A stretch of 64,000 nucleotides of DNA from Longimycelium tulufanense (GCF_014645795.1 NZ_BMMK01000012.1:1-64000); one strand, 5' to 3'. Positions 43,117-52,439 are shown, counted from the stretch's first letter. Translations and numbers: made by a program. Notes: generated from the sequence alone by a model not told the origin.

Positions 43117-44421
43117 ATGACGGCCAGCACCGGGTTCCGCATGGCTCTGTCGCTGTTCACCGCCCGCGGGGCGATCTGGACCTACGCGCGACTCGGCGAT
43201 CCGGTCGCCCGGGTGCTGCAGCCCGGCACCGACCCGCTGCCGCGGTGGTACGACGCGGTCCGTCAGGCGGGCCCGGTGGTGCGGAGTCGGTTGGGCCTGT
43301 GGGCGAGCGCCAGCTACCCCGTGGTCAGCGAGGTGGTTCGGGACAACCGCTTCGGCGTGGTACCGCTGCCGGAGGACCCGTGGACCCGGCTGCGGCCACG
43401 CGAGGCGCTGTCCACCGATTCGTCCATCCACCCGATCAACGACTCGTTCCTGTCGAAGGATCCGCCGGACCACACCCGGCTCCGTCGACTGGCGGCACCA
43501 TGGTTCACCCCGCGTGCCTTGCGGGAACGCGTAGGACGGGTGGAGCAGGTCGTCGAGCGGGACCTGGACCGCCTGGACACCTCACGGCCCATCGACCTCA
43601 TCACCGAGTTCGCGGTGCGGGTCCCGATCCAGGTCATCTGCGACCTGCTCGGCATCGCCGAGCCACAGCACGAGCGGTTCGCCCGGTGGGGTCAGGTCCT
43701 CGGGCGGACCCTCGACGGGGTACGTACGGTCCGCGAGCTGCGGTGGCTCCAGCAGACCGTGGCGGAAATGGGCACGTTCTTCGACGAACTGCTTGCCCAC
43801 AAACGACAACACCCCGGCGACGACGTGATGAGCGACCTGCTGGCGGCGCGGGTCGACGGTGCGCCGGTGGGGCCGGCGGACCTGGTCGCGACCACTCAAC
43901 TCCTGCTCGTCGCCGGCTTCGAGACGACCGTGAACCTGATCGGCAACGGGGTGCTCACCCTGCTGTCCCATCCCCGGGAGAAGCAACGGTTCCTGGCAAA
44001 CCCCGACCTGGCCGACAACGTGGTCGAAGAAGTGCTGCGTTACGAGTCGCCGGTGCAGTTCACGATGCGCGTGGCCAAGGAGGACGTCACGCTCGCCGGT
44101 ACGTTGCTGCGCCGCCACACACCGGTCCTGTTGCTACTGAGCGGGGCGAACCGGGATCCGGCTGTGTTCGCCGACCGGAACCGCTTCGACATCGGACGGG
44201 AGAACGCCCGCGACCACCTGTCGTTCTCCGGCGGGATTCACTACTGCCTCGGAGCGGGCCTGGCGCGGATCGAAGGTGCGGTGGCGCTGCGGGCGTTGTT
44301 CCAACGATTCCCCGCGCTGGAGCTGGCCGGCGCGCCACGGCCCCGCTCCTCGCGCCTCATCCACGGCGTCGGCAGCCTCCCCGTCCGGTGCATCGCCGGC
44401 CGCCGCGAGGTCCTGGCCTAG
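43117..44421 (+). CDS. Cytochrome P450
   Basis: Haem-thiolate monooxygenase of 434 residues with an N-terminal extension of about 20 hydrophobic/basic residues but no clear anchor. Motifs: I-helix oxygen-binding LLVAGFETTVNL (AGxET), the ExxR in VEEVLRYESPVQ, MRVAKEDVTLAG, and the haem loop FSGGIHYCLGAGLAR with the proximal Cys. ATG 43117 follows GGGAGG at five bases. No ferredoxin or reductase gene is adjacent, so electron partners come from elsewhere. It is monocistronic and ends at a bidirectional hairpin. Substrate unknown; catabolic or tailoring roles are equally possible. Confidence 0.93.
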   Translation: MTASTGFRMALSLFTARGAIWTYARLGDPVARVLQPGTDPLPRWYDAVRQAGPVVRSRLGLWASASYPVVSEVVRDNRFGVVPLPEDPWTRLRPREALSTDSSIHPINDSFLSKDPPDHTRLRRLAAPWFTPRALRERVGRVEQVVERDLDRLDTSRPIDLITEFAVRVPIQVICDLLGIAEPQHERFARWGQVLGRTLDGVRTVRELRWLQQTVAEMGTFFDELLAHKRQHPGDDVMSDLLAARVDGAPVGPADLVATTQLLLVAGFETTVNLIGNGVLTLLSHPREKQRFLANPDLADNVVEEVLRYESPVQFTMRVAKEDVTLAGTLLRRHTPVLLLLSGANRDPAVFADRNRFDIGRENARDHLSFSGGIHYCLGAGLARIEGAVALRALFQRFPALELAGAPRPRSSRLIHGVGSLPVRCIAGRREVLA

Positions 44422-44482
44422 TCGCCGTCTTGTCGGTGTCAGAGGGGTTACGGGGCGTTATGGGGGCTTCCTGCACAACGGG

Positions 44483-44506
44483 CCTGGACCGCCGCCACGG
44501 TCCGGG
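44483..44506. terminator. Hairpin between P450 and DUF6191 genes
   Basis: CCTGGACCG (44483-44491) pairs with CGGTCCGGG (44498-44506) with one G-T pair, around a six-base loop. The two flanking genes converge on it. Confidence 0.65.
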
Positions 44507-44522
44507 TGTGTGGCCGGAACGA

Positions 44523-44690
44523 CTAGTCGCTCTCCTCAGCCGGCCGGCGCCTCTCCAGGCGCACCACGCCGGAGTCGAGGTCGAGCGGGTCTGCACCGGC
44601 CTCGTACTGCCCCCGCCGGTAGAGCAGCGACCACTCACGGTGTTCCCGCTGGTGCCGCGCACCCGACGAGAACAGCTCTCCCAACCACAT
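44523..44690 (-). CDS. DUF6191-like small protein
   Basis: 55-residue protein matching the short actinomycete family with the plan MWxGELFxxGxRHxREHRE followed by a C-terminal PLDLDSGVVRLE. Charged, no signal or membrane helix, function unknown. The ATG at 44690 gives the usual family N-terminus; an upstream in-frame start would add an atypical extension. It lies between the convergent P450 gene and the POT transporter, 51 bases after the transporter stop, and may share its transcript. Confidence 0.65.
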   Translation of the reverse strand: MWLGELFSSGARHQREHREWSLLYRRGQYEAGADPLDLDSGVVRLERRRPAEESD

Positions 44691-44741
44691 GGGGCCAAGG
44701 TACGCCGTAGCGCACCCTGGCCCCACGGGTCAGAAGGCGGC

Positions 44742-46220
44742 TCAGCCCACGCCGTGCATCAAGCCCCTGATCCGCTTCGCCCCAATCCAGACCAGGACGG
44801 CGAGCGCCACCGCGCAGGCACCGAGGATGCCGAAGTACGGCAGCTCGTTCTCCGGGGAGTAGAACGGCACAACCTGCGCCGCGATGCCGTAGCCGGCAGC
44901 GGTCGCGAGGAACCACATCGCCATCATCTGCGAGGTGAAGGCCGCCGGGGCCAGCTTGGTCGTGGCGGATAGGCCCACCGGGGACAGCAGCAGCTCGGCC
45001 ACGGTCTGGATCCCGTAGACCAGCAGCAGCCACAGCGGGCTCACCTTGCCGTCGGTGATGACGGAGACAAGGGCCAGCACGGCGAACGAGCTGCCGACCA
45101 CGGCCAGCGACATGGCGAACTTGCGCGGGGTCGACGGCTGCCGGTCACCCAGCCTGATCCACACCCAGGCCACCAGCGGCGCGAGCACCATGATGAACAG
45201 CGGGTTCACCGACTGGAACCAGGACGCGGGGATCTCGAACCCGGCCAGGTTCCGGTCCACCCGGCCCTGCGCGTAGAGGTTGAGGACGTTCGCCGCCTGC
45301 TCGAAGATCAACCAGAACAGCACCGCCGCAAGGAACAGCGGGACGTATGCCTTGAGCCGGTCCCGTTCCACGTTCGTCGTCTTCGGACTGCGCATCATCA
45401 TCGTGAAGTAGGCGATTGGCAGCAGCAGCGACGCCAGGCTGATGACGTCGGTGACGCCCTTGGCGTCAAGGCGCCCCAGGAAATACAGCGCCGCACCGAC
45501 GACGACCAGCACGACCGCGGCGAGCCCGAACCGGGCCAACGCCTTGCTCCGCTCCTCGGTGGTGAGCGGGTTCGGCGGGGTCGCACCCGCGCCCCTCAGG
45601 TGTCGCCCGCCCAGCCTGTACTGGACCAGGCCGAGCGCCATACCGACCGCGGCCGCGCCGAACCCGAGGTGCCAGTTGATCTCCTCGCCGAGGTAGCCGG
45701 TGATGATCTGGCCGGCGAACGAACCGATGTTGATCCCCATGTAGAAGATGGAGAAGCCCGCGTCACGACGCCGGTCCTGCTCGCTGTAGAGCCCGCCGAC
45801 GACCGCGGAGATGTTCGGCTTGAGCAGGCTCGTACCGAGGATGATCAGCAGCAGACCGAGGTAGACGGTGGTCGCGCCGAACGGCAGCGCCATGCAGATG
45901 TGCCCGGCCATGATGAGCACGCCGCCGTAGAAGACCGACCGCTGCCCACCGAGGATGCGGTCGGCGAGCCATCCGCCGACCAGCGCGGACATGTAGATCG
46001 CCGCCCCGTAGACGCTGACCAGTGAGCTGGCCAGCCCCTTCTCCATCCCCATGCCGCCGTCGGCCACCGAGGCGGTGAAGAACAGCACGAGAATGGCGCG
46101 CATCCCGTAGTAGGAGAAGCGCTCCCACATCTCGGTGAAGAACAGGGTGGCCAGCCCGCGTGGGTGCCCGAAAAAGCCCCGATCCTCGCTGACCGGGGCC
46201 GCGCTCGCCGTAGCGCTCAC
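44742..46220 (-). CDS. Proton-dependent oligopeptide transporter (POT/PTR)
   Basis: 492-residue inner-membrane symporter importing di- and tripeptides with protons. Family hallmarks: FFTEMWERFSYYGMRAILVLFF (the ExxERFxYY motif of helix 1), the conserved GGWLADRILGGQRSVFYGG loop, FSIFYMGINIGSFAGQIITGYLGE and the late FEQAANVLNLYAQGRVD. Fourteen hydrophobic segments can be counted, as in bacterial DtpT-type proteins. GTG start at 46220. It is divergent from the TIGR03086 gene. Regulation not evident. Confidence 0.95.
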   Translation of the reverse strand: MSATASAAPVSEDRGFFGHPRGLATLFFTEMWERFSYYGMRAILVLFFTASVADGGMGMEKGLASSLVSVYGAAIYMSALVGGWLADRILGGQRSVFYGGVLIMAGHICMALPFGATTVYLGLLLIILGTSLLKPNISAVVGGLYSEQDRRRDAGFSIFYMGINIGSFAGQIITGYLGEEINWHLGFGAAAVGMALGLVQYRLGGRHLRGAGATPPNPLTTEERSKALARFGLAAVVLVVVGAALYFLGRLDAKGVTDVISLASLLLPIAYFTMMMRSPKTTNVERDRLKAYVPLFLAAVLFWLIFEQAANVLNLYAQGRVDRNLAGFEIPASWFQSVNPLFIMVLAPLVAWVWIRLGDRQPSTPRKFAMSLAVVGSSFAVLALVSVITDGKVSPLWLLLVYGIQTVAELLLSPVGLSATTKLAPAAFTSQMMAMWFLATAAGYGIAAQVVPFYSPENELPYFGILGACAVALAVLVWIGAKRIRGLMHGVG

Positions 46221-46414
46221 GTTGAGTTGCCCTTCTTTCCCCTCGACCGCGCGTCCGGGGGTTACCGTCCGCGCACGACGGCCGGAGGCTACGCCGGTTT
46301 TGGTAGCACTCCGAAACCAAACAAGGGCCGCCGTGGTCTACACCACACCCTCCCGGCGGCCGCTCGCTCCAGGGTCGGTGCGCGGTCCGATCCGGACAAT
46401 GTTGTACTCGTCAC

Positions 46415-46990
46415 ATGGATCTCCTGACGGCGCACGAACGGGCCCTCGGTGAGTTCGGCCGTCGGGTGCACGCGGTCGGGGACGAGCAGTGGCCGGCGCC
46501 GACGCCGTGCACCGAGTGGACGGTGCACGACCTGGTCAACCACCTGGTCTCCGAACAGTTGTGGGCGCCGTGGCTGCTGCGCGGGGCGACGCTGGCCGAC
46601 GTCGGTGACCGGTTCGACGGTGATCAACTCGGCTCGGACCCGGTCGCCAGTTGGGACCGAGCCGCCTCCGGCGCCGGGGCGGCTTTCCGGCAGCCGGGGG
46701 CACTGGACGGACAGGTCCATACCAGTTCCGGGCTGCTCCCGGCGAGCGAGTACGGCTGGCAGATGACCATCGACCTCGCGGTGCACGCCTGGGACCTGGC
46801 CCGCGCGGTCGGCGCCGACGAACGGCTCGACGAGGAACTGGTCCAGGTCGTCTACCTGGTCCTGCGCCCACAGGCGGAGTCCTGGCGGGCCGCCGGCGTC
46901 TTTGCGCCGGCGGTGACGGTGGCGGGCTCGGCCGATCTGCAGGCCAAGCTGCTCGCGCTGGCCGGGCGCGAGCCCGCGCCGAAGCACTGA
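46415..46990 (+). CDS. TIGR03086-family DinB-like metal-binding protein
   Basis: 191-residue protein of the mycothiol-dependent maleylpyruvate-isomerase-like superfamily. Features: WPAPTPCTEWTVHDLVNHLVSEQLW near the N-terminus with the first metal His, and MTIDLAVHAWDLARAVG with the second His/Asp pair, then a helical C-terminal half. Such four-helix proteins bind a metal and often act in thiol (mycothiol) transfer reactions. The particular substrate is unknown. ATG start at 46415, divergent from the POT gene. Confidence 0.83.
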   Translation: MDLLTAHERALGEFGRRVHAVGDEQWPAPTPCTEWTVHDLVNHLVSEQLWAPWLLRGATLADVGDRFDGDQLGSDPVASWDRAASGAGAAFRQPGALDGQVHTSSGLLPASEYGWQMTIDLAVHAWDLARAVGADERLDEELVQVVYLVLRPQAESWRAAGVFAPAVTVAGSADLQAKLLALAGREPAPKH

Positions 46991-47424
46991 GGACGCGGGA
47001 AAGACGGGCCTCGACGAGCTGATCGACTGGTCGTTGGCGCCTAGGATTCGGCCTGTCCGCTCCGGAGGACGTGGTGCTCCCGGTGCGTGCTCGCGCGGGC
47101 GAGGTGACACCGCTTGCGGGATCTGCTCACGTGGCCCCCGGCCGGAAGGCGGGTAACCGCTATCCGGAACGCGCAAGCGGCAACCCGCACAGACGGTGAA
47201 GCGGGAGGAAGTCGGGGTGCCCGGCCACCCGAACCGGGGCCGGACGGCATCGTCAACAACCGCCGGTGACCAGGGCAACCTACCGGCGCCGGCCGAGGCA
47301 CCGGGGGAATTCACTCGGCCAGTCGCCCGCTACAACCTGACTGGGGCTTTCTTACGGGAGATCGTCCTCCTTCCTTACTCCCCGTATACACTGATGCGTA
47401 CGAACAACCGCAGCTCAAGGAGTG
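46991..47424. other. Intergenic region before the CNNM-like pair
   Basis: No credible gene between the TIGR03086 gene and the CNNM-like genes. The right end becomes less GC-rich and contains a -10-like TATACA/TACACT at 47385-47392 that could start the transcript for the structured leader at 47425. A good -35 is not visible at standard spacing. Otherwise nothing recognised. Confidence 0.4.
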
Positions 47425-47516
47425 ACACGTTCCGTGTGCGACGCCCAGTCGCCAGGTTGCAGTAGCGAGCCGGGATCACCCGGCTGCCATCCTGACCCGG
47501 ACACCGACCTGGGGAG
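47425..47516 (+). promoter_or_regulatory. Structured 5' leader that could hide the ribosome-binding site
   Basis: Three successive hairpins are visible: ACACG/CGTGT (47425-47429 with 47433-47437), GCGAC/GTCGC (47438-47442 with 47448-47452) and GCCGGG/CCCGGC (47469-47474 with 47479-47484). An enclosing pair, CAGGT (47453-47457) with ACCTG (47507-47511), ends directly on the GGGGAG ribosome-binding site (47511-47516) of the CNNM-like gene. This layout would allow translational control. I cannot match it to the M-box, yybP-ykoY or another known riboswitch class. Confidence 0.4.
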
Positions 47517-47522
47517 CATTCG

Positions 47523-48884
47523 GTGACCGGGGTCCTTCTCAGCGTGCTCGGCCTGCTTGCCGTCGTTCTGCTCACTCTCGGCACCGCCATCTTCGTCGCG
47601 GCCGAGTTCTCCCTGACCGCGCTCGAGCGCAGCCAGGTCGACACGCACGCCCAGCGGGTCGGTGACTGGCGGGCGCGCAGCGTCCGGCAGGCGCACCGCA
47701 CCCTGTCCTTCCAGCTTTCCGGTGCCCAGCTGGGTATCACCATCACCACGCTGGTCACCGGCTTCATCGCCCGGCCGGCCATCGCGCGGCTGCTGGAGCC
47801 CGGGCTGACCCTGATCGGTCTGCCCCGGGCTGCTGCCGAGCCGGTCTCGCTGGCGGTGGCCCTGCTGCTGGCCACCGGGCTGTCGATGGTGTTCGGCGAG
47901 CTGGTGCCCAAGAACCTGGCCATCGCCCGGCCGCTGGCGACCGCGCGTGCGGTCGCCGGGATCCAGGCGGCCTTCTCCACCGCGTTCCGCTGGTTGATCA
48001 ACGCGTTGAACAACGCCGCCAACTGGATCGTGCGCCGGATGGGTATCGAGCCGGCCGAGGAGCTGCGGTCCGCGCGCTCACCCCAGGAGCTGGGGTCGCT
48101 GGTGCGGGCCAGTGCCGCGCACGGCACGCTCGACCCGGGCACCGCCACCCTGCTCGACCGTTCGCTGCGGTTCGTGGAGCGCACGGCGAGCGAGCTGATG
48201 ACGCCGCGCGTGCGGATGGAGACCTTGCGGGCCGACGACACCGTGCTGGAGTTGATCGAGGCCACCCGCCGGACCGGCTACTCCCGCTTCCCGGTGCACG
48301 CCGGTGACCTCGACGACATCAAGGGCATCGTCCACGTCAAGCAGGCGTTCGCCGTTCCGGTGGCGCAGCGCGGCACCACCCCGGTCTCGGCGTTGACCCG
48401 CCCGGTGCCAACGGTGCCGGAGACGCTGGACGGGGACGCCCTGCTGGACCGGTTGCGCGGTTCCGGCCTACAGATCGCCGTGGTCGTCGACGAGTACGGC
48501 GGGACCGCCGGGCTGGTGACCCTGGAGGACGTGGTCGAGGAGATCGTCGGCGACGTGCGGGACGAGCACGATCCGCTGGAGGTCTCCCCGGTTCGGCCGC
48601 TGGGCCGGCACAGCTGGATGGTGTCGGGCCTGCTGCGCGGGGACGAGCTGGCCGAGGCGACCGGGTTTCGGATCCCCGAAGGTGACTACGAGACGCTCGC
48701 CGGGTTCGTGGTGGCCCGGCTGGGCCGCATCCCCATCGTCGGCGACGAGGCGCGTTACGCCGGGTGGCGGCTGACGGTCATGCGCATGGACCGGCACCGC
48801 GTGGCCGAGTTGCGTGTCGCGCGCGTTGCCGACCTCTCGGCCACTCCGCCCGAGCAGCGGCGACCGCGGGAGACAGTGCAATGA
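47523..48884 (+). CDS. CNNM/CorC-type membrane protein with CBS pair (first of two)
   Basis: 453-residue hemolysin-C/CNNM-family protein, a likely Mg2+/divalent-cation transporter or exporter. The DUF21 membrane domain (about residues 1-190) contains FVAAEFSLTALERSQV, LSGAQLGITITTLVTGF and MVFGELVPKNLAIARP. It is followed by two CBS domains (about 215-340; LMTPRVRMETL, AVVVDEYGGTAGLVTLEDVVEEIVGDVRDE) that sense nucleotides, and a C-terminal CorC/HlyC domain (SWMVSGLLRGDELAEATGFRIP). GTG 47523 follows GGGGAG, which may be masked by the structured leader. Its stop overlaps the ATG of the next CNNM gene (ATGA). Confidence 0.92.
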   Translation: MTGVLLSVLGLLAVVLLTLGTAIFVAAEFSLTALERSQVDTHAQRVGDWRARSVRQAHRTLSFQLSGAQLGITITTLVTGFIARPAIARLLEPGLTLIGLPRAAAEPVSLAVALLLATGLSMVFGELVPKNLAIARPLATARAVAGIQAAFSTAFRWLINALNNAANWIVRRMGIEPAEELRSARSPQELGSLVRASAAHGTLDPGTATLLDRSLRFVERTASELMTPRVRMETLRADDTVLELIEATRRTGYSRFPVHAGDLDDIKGIVHVKQAFAVPVAQRGTTPVSALTRPVPTVPETLDGDALLDRLRGSGLQIAVVVDEYGGTAGLVTLEDVVEEIVGDVRDEHDPLEVSPVRPLGRHSWMVSGLLRGDELAEATGFRIPEGDYETLAGFVVARLGRIPIVGDEARYAGWRLTVMRMDRHRVAELRVARVADLSATPPEQRRPRETVQ

Positions 48885-49933
48885 GCGATCTGGTCTCGCT
48901 GACGATCGCGGTGCTGTTGCTGGCGGCCAACGCCTTCTTCGTGGGCGCGGAGTTCGCCCTGATCAGTGCGCGCCGGGACCGCCTGGAGGCGTTGCTCGAG
49001 CAGGGGCGCCAGCGGGCGCGGACGGTCATCCGGGCCGGCGAGAACATCTCGCTGATGCTGGCCGGCGCCCAGTTCGGCATCACGGTCTCCTCGCTGGGGC
49101 TGGGTGCGCTGGGCGAGCCGGTGATCGCCCACCAGATGGAACGGTTGCTGCACCCGTTCGGCGTGCCGGGCGCGGTGGTGCACCCGCTGGCCTTCGTCAT
49201 CGCATTGGCGATCTTCTCCGTGGCGCACATCGTGCTCGGCGAGATGGTGCCCAAGAACATCGCCATCGCCGGCCCGGAACGGATGGCTTTGCTGCTCGTG
49301 CCGCCGCACGTGGCGGTGGTGCGGCTGGTGCGACCGTTGATCGCGTTGTTCAACCTGATCGCCAACGGCACGCTGCGGCTGTTCGGAGTGCGGCCCAAGG
49401 ACGAGCTGGACACCGCCTACACCAGTGCGGAGCTGGCGGAGATGCTGGGGGAGGCGCGGCGGGAGGGCCTGCTCGACGAGCCGGAGCACCGCCGGCTGGC
49501 GCAGACGCTGTCGTCGGCCGGCCGCACGGTCGCCGACGTGCTGGTCCCGGTCGACCGGCTGACCACCGTGCCGGACCGGCCGACCGTGGGCGACGTGGCG
49601 CGGGCGGTGTCGGAGACCGGCTTCTCCCGATTCCCGCTGCGCACCGGCGACGGCCGGCTGGTCGGCTACCTGCACGTCAAGGACGTGCTGGAGCTGGCGG
49701 GTGCGGACCCGGTGACGCCGGTCCCGCGGACCAGGGTCCGGGGCCTGCCCGAGCTGCCGGCCGACGCCCGGCTGGACGAGGCGCTGTCGGCGTTGCGCCG
49801 CTCCCGCAGTCACCTCGCCCGCGCGGTGGGGCCGGACGGTGAGCTGCGCGGTGTGGTCGCGCTGGAGGACCTGCTCGAGGAGTACGTGGGGACCGTGCGG
49901 GACGGCACGCACGTCAACGGCCAGCGGCGCTGA
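48881..49933 (+). CDS. CNNM/CorC-type membrane protein with CBS pair (second of two)
   Basis: 350-residue paralogue of the preceding gene. The DUF21 domain shows AANAFFVGAEFALISARRDRLEAL, LMLAGAQFGITVSSLGLGALGEP and HIVLGEMVPKNIAIAGPERMA. The CBS pair follows (ADVLVPVDRLTTVPD; DGELRGVVALEDLLEEYVGTVRDG), and it lacks the C-terminal CorC domain that the first copy has. ATG 48881 overlaps the upstream stop, so the two proteins are made together and may form a heterodimer. Paired CNNM genes of unequal length are common in actinomycetes. Confidence 0.91.
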   Translation: MSDLVSLTIAVLLLAANAFFVGAEFALISARRDRLEALLEQGRQRARTVIRAGENISLMLAGAQFGITVSSLGLGALGEPVIAHQMERLLHPFGVPGAVVHPLAFVIALAIFSVAHIVLGEMVPKNIAIAGPERMALLLVPPHVAVVRLVRPLIALFNLIANGTLRLFGVRPKDELDTAYTSAELAEMLGEARREGLLDEPEHRRLAQTLSSAGRTVADVLVPVDRLTTVPDRPTVGDVARAVSETGFSRFPLRTGDGRLVGYLHVKDVLELAGADPVTPVPRTRVRGLPELPADARLDEALSALRRSRSHLARAVGPDGELRGVVALEDLLEEYVGTVRDGTHVNGQRR

Positions 49934-49984
49934 CGCACGGGTGCCCGGTCACCCGTTGGCGTCGGGCCACCGTACGGTGGTGGG

Positions 49985-50905
49985 GTGGTGGTGTCGGACC
50001 TGCTCACTCCCAAGACCGACCGCCGTGCCGGTCCCGTCGTCCTGGTCGAGGCGACCTGGCGCGCGCGGCGGGACGAGCACGTGCGGCGGATGCGTCGGTG
50101 GACCGAGCCGCACCTGCGCCGCCGGGCCGACGGCCAGAAGCATCCGGTGCTCGACTTCCTCTTCACCTACTACTCGCACCGCCCGGCACGCCTGGAGCGG
50201 TGGCACCCCGGGCCGGGGGTCGTGCTCGCCGGGGAGTCCGCTCGCGAGTACCTGGGCTGGTCGGGCTACCGCGAGGTGGCGGCGGGGGTCGAGCTGGACC
50301 CGGACGCGTTCACCCCGAACCGGCGGCGCACCGCCGAGTTCGTGCTGGCCCTGCTGACGGCGACCGCCGCCCGCCCGCCCCGGCTGGGCTGCTTCGGCCT
50401 GCACGAGTGGGCCATGGTGTACCGGTCGTCGCAGGAGGAGGTCCGGCACGCCGGGTGGCCGCTGCGGCTCGGGTCGAGCGGGACCGACCGGGTCGTGGAG
50501 TCGTTGCCGATCCGGTGCAGCCACTTCGACGCGTTCCGGTTCTTCACCCCGCCCGCCCGGCCGCGCAACACGCTGCAGCCGACGCGGCAGGACCAGCTCC
50601 GGCTGGAGCAGCCGGGCTGCCTGCACGCCAACATGGATCTCTACAAGTGGGCCTACAAGCTCGACCCGTTCGTGCCCTCGGAACTGGTGGCCGACTGTTT
50701 CGAACTCGCCGTCGGGGTACGGGAGCTGGACATGCGGGCGAGTCCCTACGACCTCACCGCCCTGGGGTATTCGCCGGTGCGGATCGAGACCGTTGAGGGG
50801 CGGGCCGAGTACGCGCGGCAGCAGGCCGACTTCGCTGAGCGCGCCGCGCCGCTGCGTGCCCGGCTGGTCGAGGTGTGCCGTGCGCTGCTGGCATACGCGA
50901 GGTGA
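49985..50905 (+). CDS. Conserved actinomycete protein, often labelled 3-methyladenine DNA glycosylase
   Basis: 306-residue protein from a GTG run at 49985 (MVVSDLL; the exact GTG is uncertain). Distinct stretches: LDFLFTYYSHRPARLERWHPGPGVVL, CFGLHEWAMVYR, PIRCSHFDAFRFFTPPARPRN and CLHANMDLYKWAYKLDPF, with several conserved His/Asp/Cys that could bind a metal. I do not see the helix-hairpin-helix or glycosylase motifs of known DNA glycosylases, so the usual database label should be treated as unproven. It follows the CNNM pair by about 50 bases on the same strand. Confidence 0.72.
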   Translation: MVVSDLLTPKTDRRAGPVVLVEATWRARRDEHVRRMRRWTEPHLRRRADGQKHPVLDFLFTYYSHRPARLERWHPGPGVVLAGESAREYLGWSGYREVAAGVELDPDAFTPNRRRTAEFVLALLTATAARPPRLGCFGLHEWAMVYRSSQEEVRHAGWPLRLGSSGTDRVVESLPIRCSHFDAFRFFTPPARPRNTLQPTRQDQLRLEQPGCLHANMDLYKWAYKLDPFVPSELVADCFELAVGVRELDMRASPYDLTALGYSPVRIETVEGRAEYARQQADFAERAAPLRARLVEVCRALLAYAR

Positions 50906-51019
50906 CGGGCGACGAGCATTGCAACGCGCGGCGAGAGGGCGCACAGCGAAGCCCGACGGCGAGCGATTCAACACCGCCGTGAGCCACACGACACCGGTGC
51001 TAACTGAATGTAAGCACGA

Positions 51020-51047
51020 TTGACCACATAAGATCCCCTGTTAGCGT
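51020..51047 (+). promoter_or_regulatory. Predicted sigma-70-type promoter
   Basis: TTGACC (51020-51025) and TAGCGT (51042-51047) separated by 16 bases, about 97 bases before the gene at 51144, in a locally less GC-rich stretch. Pattern match only. Confidence 0.55.
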
Positions 51048-51143
51048 GATACGCCGGGAATCCGGGTCGATCCGCCGGCCCGATCACCCGCAACGACTAC
51101 GGCGTGCAGTCAGGCCGCCGGTTGCAGGCAAAGGGAGCGTCCG

Positions 51144-52367
51144 ATGGGTCGACACCGCGCGCTGGGCTCCGCGAGCCGCCGCGGGGTGGCCGGCTGGCCG
51201 ATCGCGGTGCTCGGCCTCGTGCTGCTGGTCGTCGTCGGCTGGCTGGGCTGGAGCTGGCTCGGCGGGCTGCTGGAACGCCGGGCCGCGGCCGAGGCGGGCA
51301 CCTGCGTGGACGGCGAGGCGACGCTGACCGTGGCGGTCACCCCGGGCGTGGCCGAGCCGGTCCGCCGCGCGGCCAGCGAGTGGGCCACGAAGCGTCCGGT
51401 CATCCAGGACCACTGCGTGACCGTGCGGGTCACCGAGGCCGAGCCCAAGGCGGTGCTCGACGGGTTCACCGGAACCTGGGACGAGGCGAAGCTCGGTCCG
51501 CGCCCCGATGCCTGGCTGCCGGACTCCACGTTGTGGGTCGACCGGCTGGCCGCACAGGACGGCAATGCGGTGGCCACGCAGCCGGAGTCGGTTGGCACCA
51601 GCCCGGTGCTGCTCGCGGTCCCGGACGCCGGGGCGCAGCCACTAGTCGGCGGTGACAAGGACCGGTTCCGCTGGGCCGACCTCCCTGGGCTCACCGCCGC
51701 CCCCGACGGTTGGAACCGGTTCGGCAAGCCCGAGTGGGGCCGCTTCACCGTGGCCGTCCCGGACCCCGCCGCCAACCCCGCGAGCCTGTTCGCGGTGGGG
51801 GCCGCGCTCGCGGGTGCCGGGCCGAACGCCGCGGGACCCCTGACCGCCGACGTGCTGGGTTCGCAACCGGTCTCCGACGCGCTGAGCCAGCTCGCGAAGG
51901 CGCAGCCGGCTGAGGTTCCCGGCACCACCCGGGACGCGCTGGTCAAGTTGGCCGAACAGAAGGACATGGCCGCTACCCCGTTCGTTGCTGTCCCGGCCAC
52001 CGAGATCGATCTGTACCGGCGCAACATCGGTGCCGACGGCGCGCCGCGCCCGTCCATGCCGCTGATCGGCCTGCTGGCCGATGGGCCGAGCCCGGTCGCC
52101 GACTTCCCGTTCGTCGGCCTCGCCAGCTCCGGCGGGCAGGACGACGAGGTGCAGCTGCGCGCGGCCCAGAAGTTCCGCGAGTTCCTGCGGGAGGACGCCC
52201 AGCAACGGCTGTTCGCGTCGGCCGGCCTGCGGGTGCGCGCCACCGCCGACCACCCCACCTCCTCCCCCGGCCTGCGCTGGCAGCCCCTGGGCACACAGGT
52301 CCCTGCACTCCCCCGGGACGTCGCCGAGCAACTCCCCAAGAGCTGGGCCGAAACCGCCACGCACTAG
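51144..52367 (+). CDS. Membrane-anchored extracellular substrate-binding-like protein
   Basis: 407-residue protein with a single N-terminal membrane helix (GWPIAVLGLVLLVVVGWLGWSWL) and an outer periplasmic-binding-type domain of the SBP_bac_11 kind: TLTVAVTPGVAEPVRRAASEW, VTVRVTEAEPKAVLDGF and RPDAWLPDSTLWVDRLA. In many actinomycetes this module is joined to a C-terminal VWA domain; here the chain stops before one would begin. There are no transporter genes nearby. ATG 51144 gives MGRHRALG; a spaced GGGAG-like site is weak. It ends at a strong hairpin facing gcvP. Ligand unknown. Confidence 0.78.
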   Translation: MGRHRALGSASRRGVAGWPIAVLGLVLLVVVGWLGWSWLGGLLERRAAAEAGTCVDGEATLTVAVTPGVAEPVRRAASEWATKRPVIQDHCVTVRVTEAEPKAVLDGFTGTWDEAKLGPRPDAWLPDSTLWVDRLAAQDGNAVATQPESVGTSPVLLAVPDAGAQPLVGGDKDRFRWADLPGLTAAPDGWNRFGKPEWGRFTVAVPDPAANPASLFAVGAALAGAGPNAAGPLTADVLGSQPVSDALSQLAKAQPAEVPGTTRDALVKLAEQKDMAATPFVAVPATEIDLYRRNIGADGAPRPSMPLIGLLADGPSPVADFPFVGLASSGGQDDEVQLRAAQKFREFLREDAQQRLFASAGLRVRATADHPTSSPGLRWQPLGTQVPALPRDVAEQLPKSWAETATH

Positions 52368-52439
52368 GCGCCGGGGCAGGCGCTTTCGGGTGGATCCCGG
52401 TCACCCGGCAATCCTGTCTCTGCCAACCCGCCACGAAAG

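Noticed and set aside
47393-47522. M-box or yybP-ykoY riboswitch before the CNNM-like genes
   Set aside because: Hairpins exist but the conserved bases of these classes do not; kept only as an unassigned structured leader.
49985-50905. Calling this gene 3-methyladenine DNA glycosylase
   Set aside because: The label is common in databases but none of the DNA-glycosylase motifs is visible in the protein.
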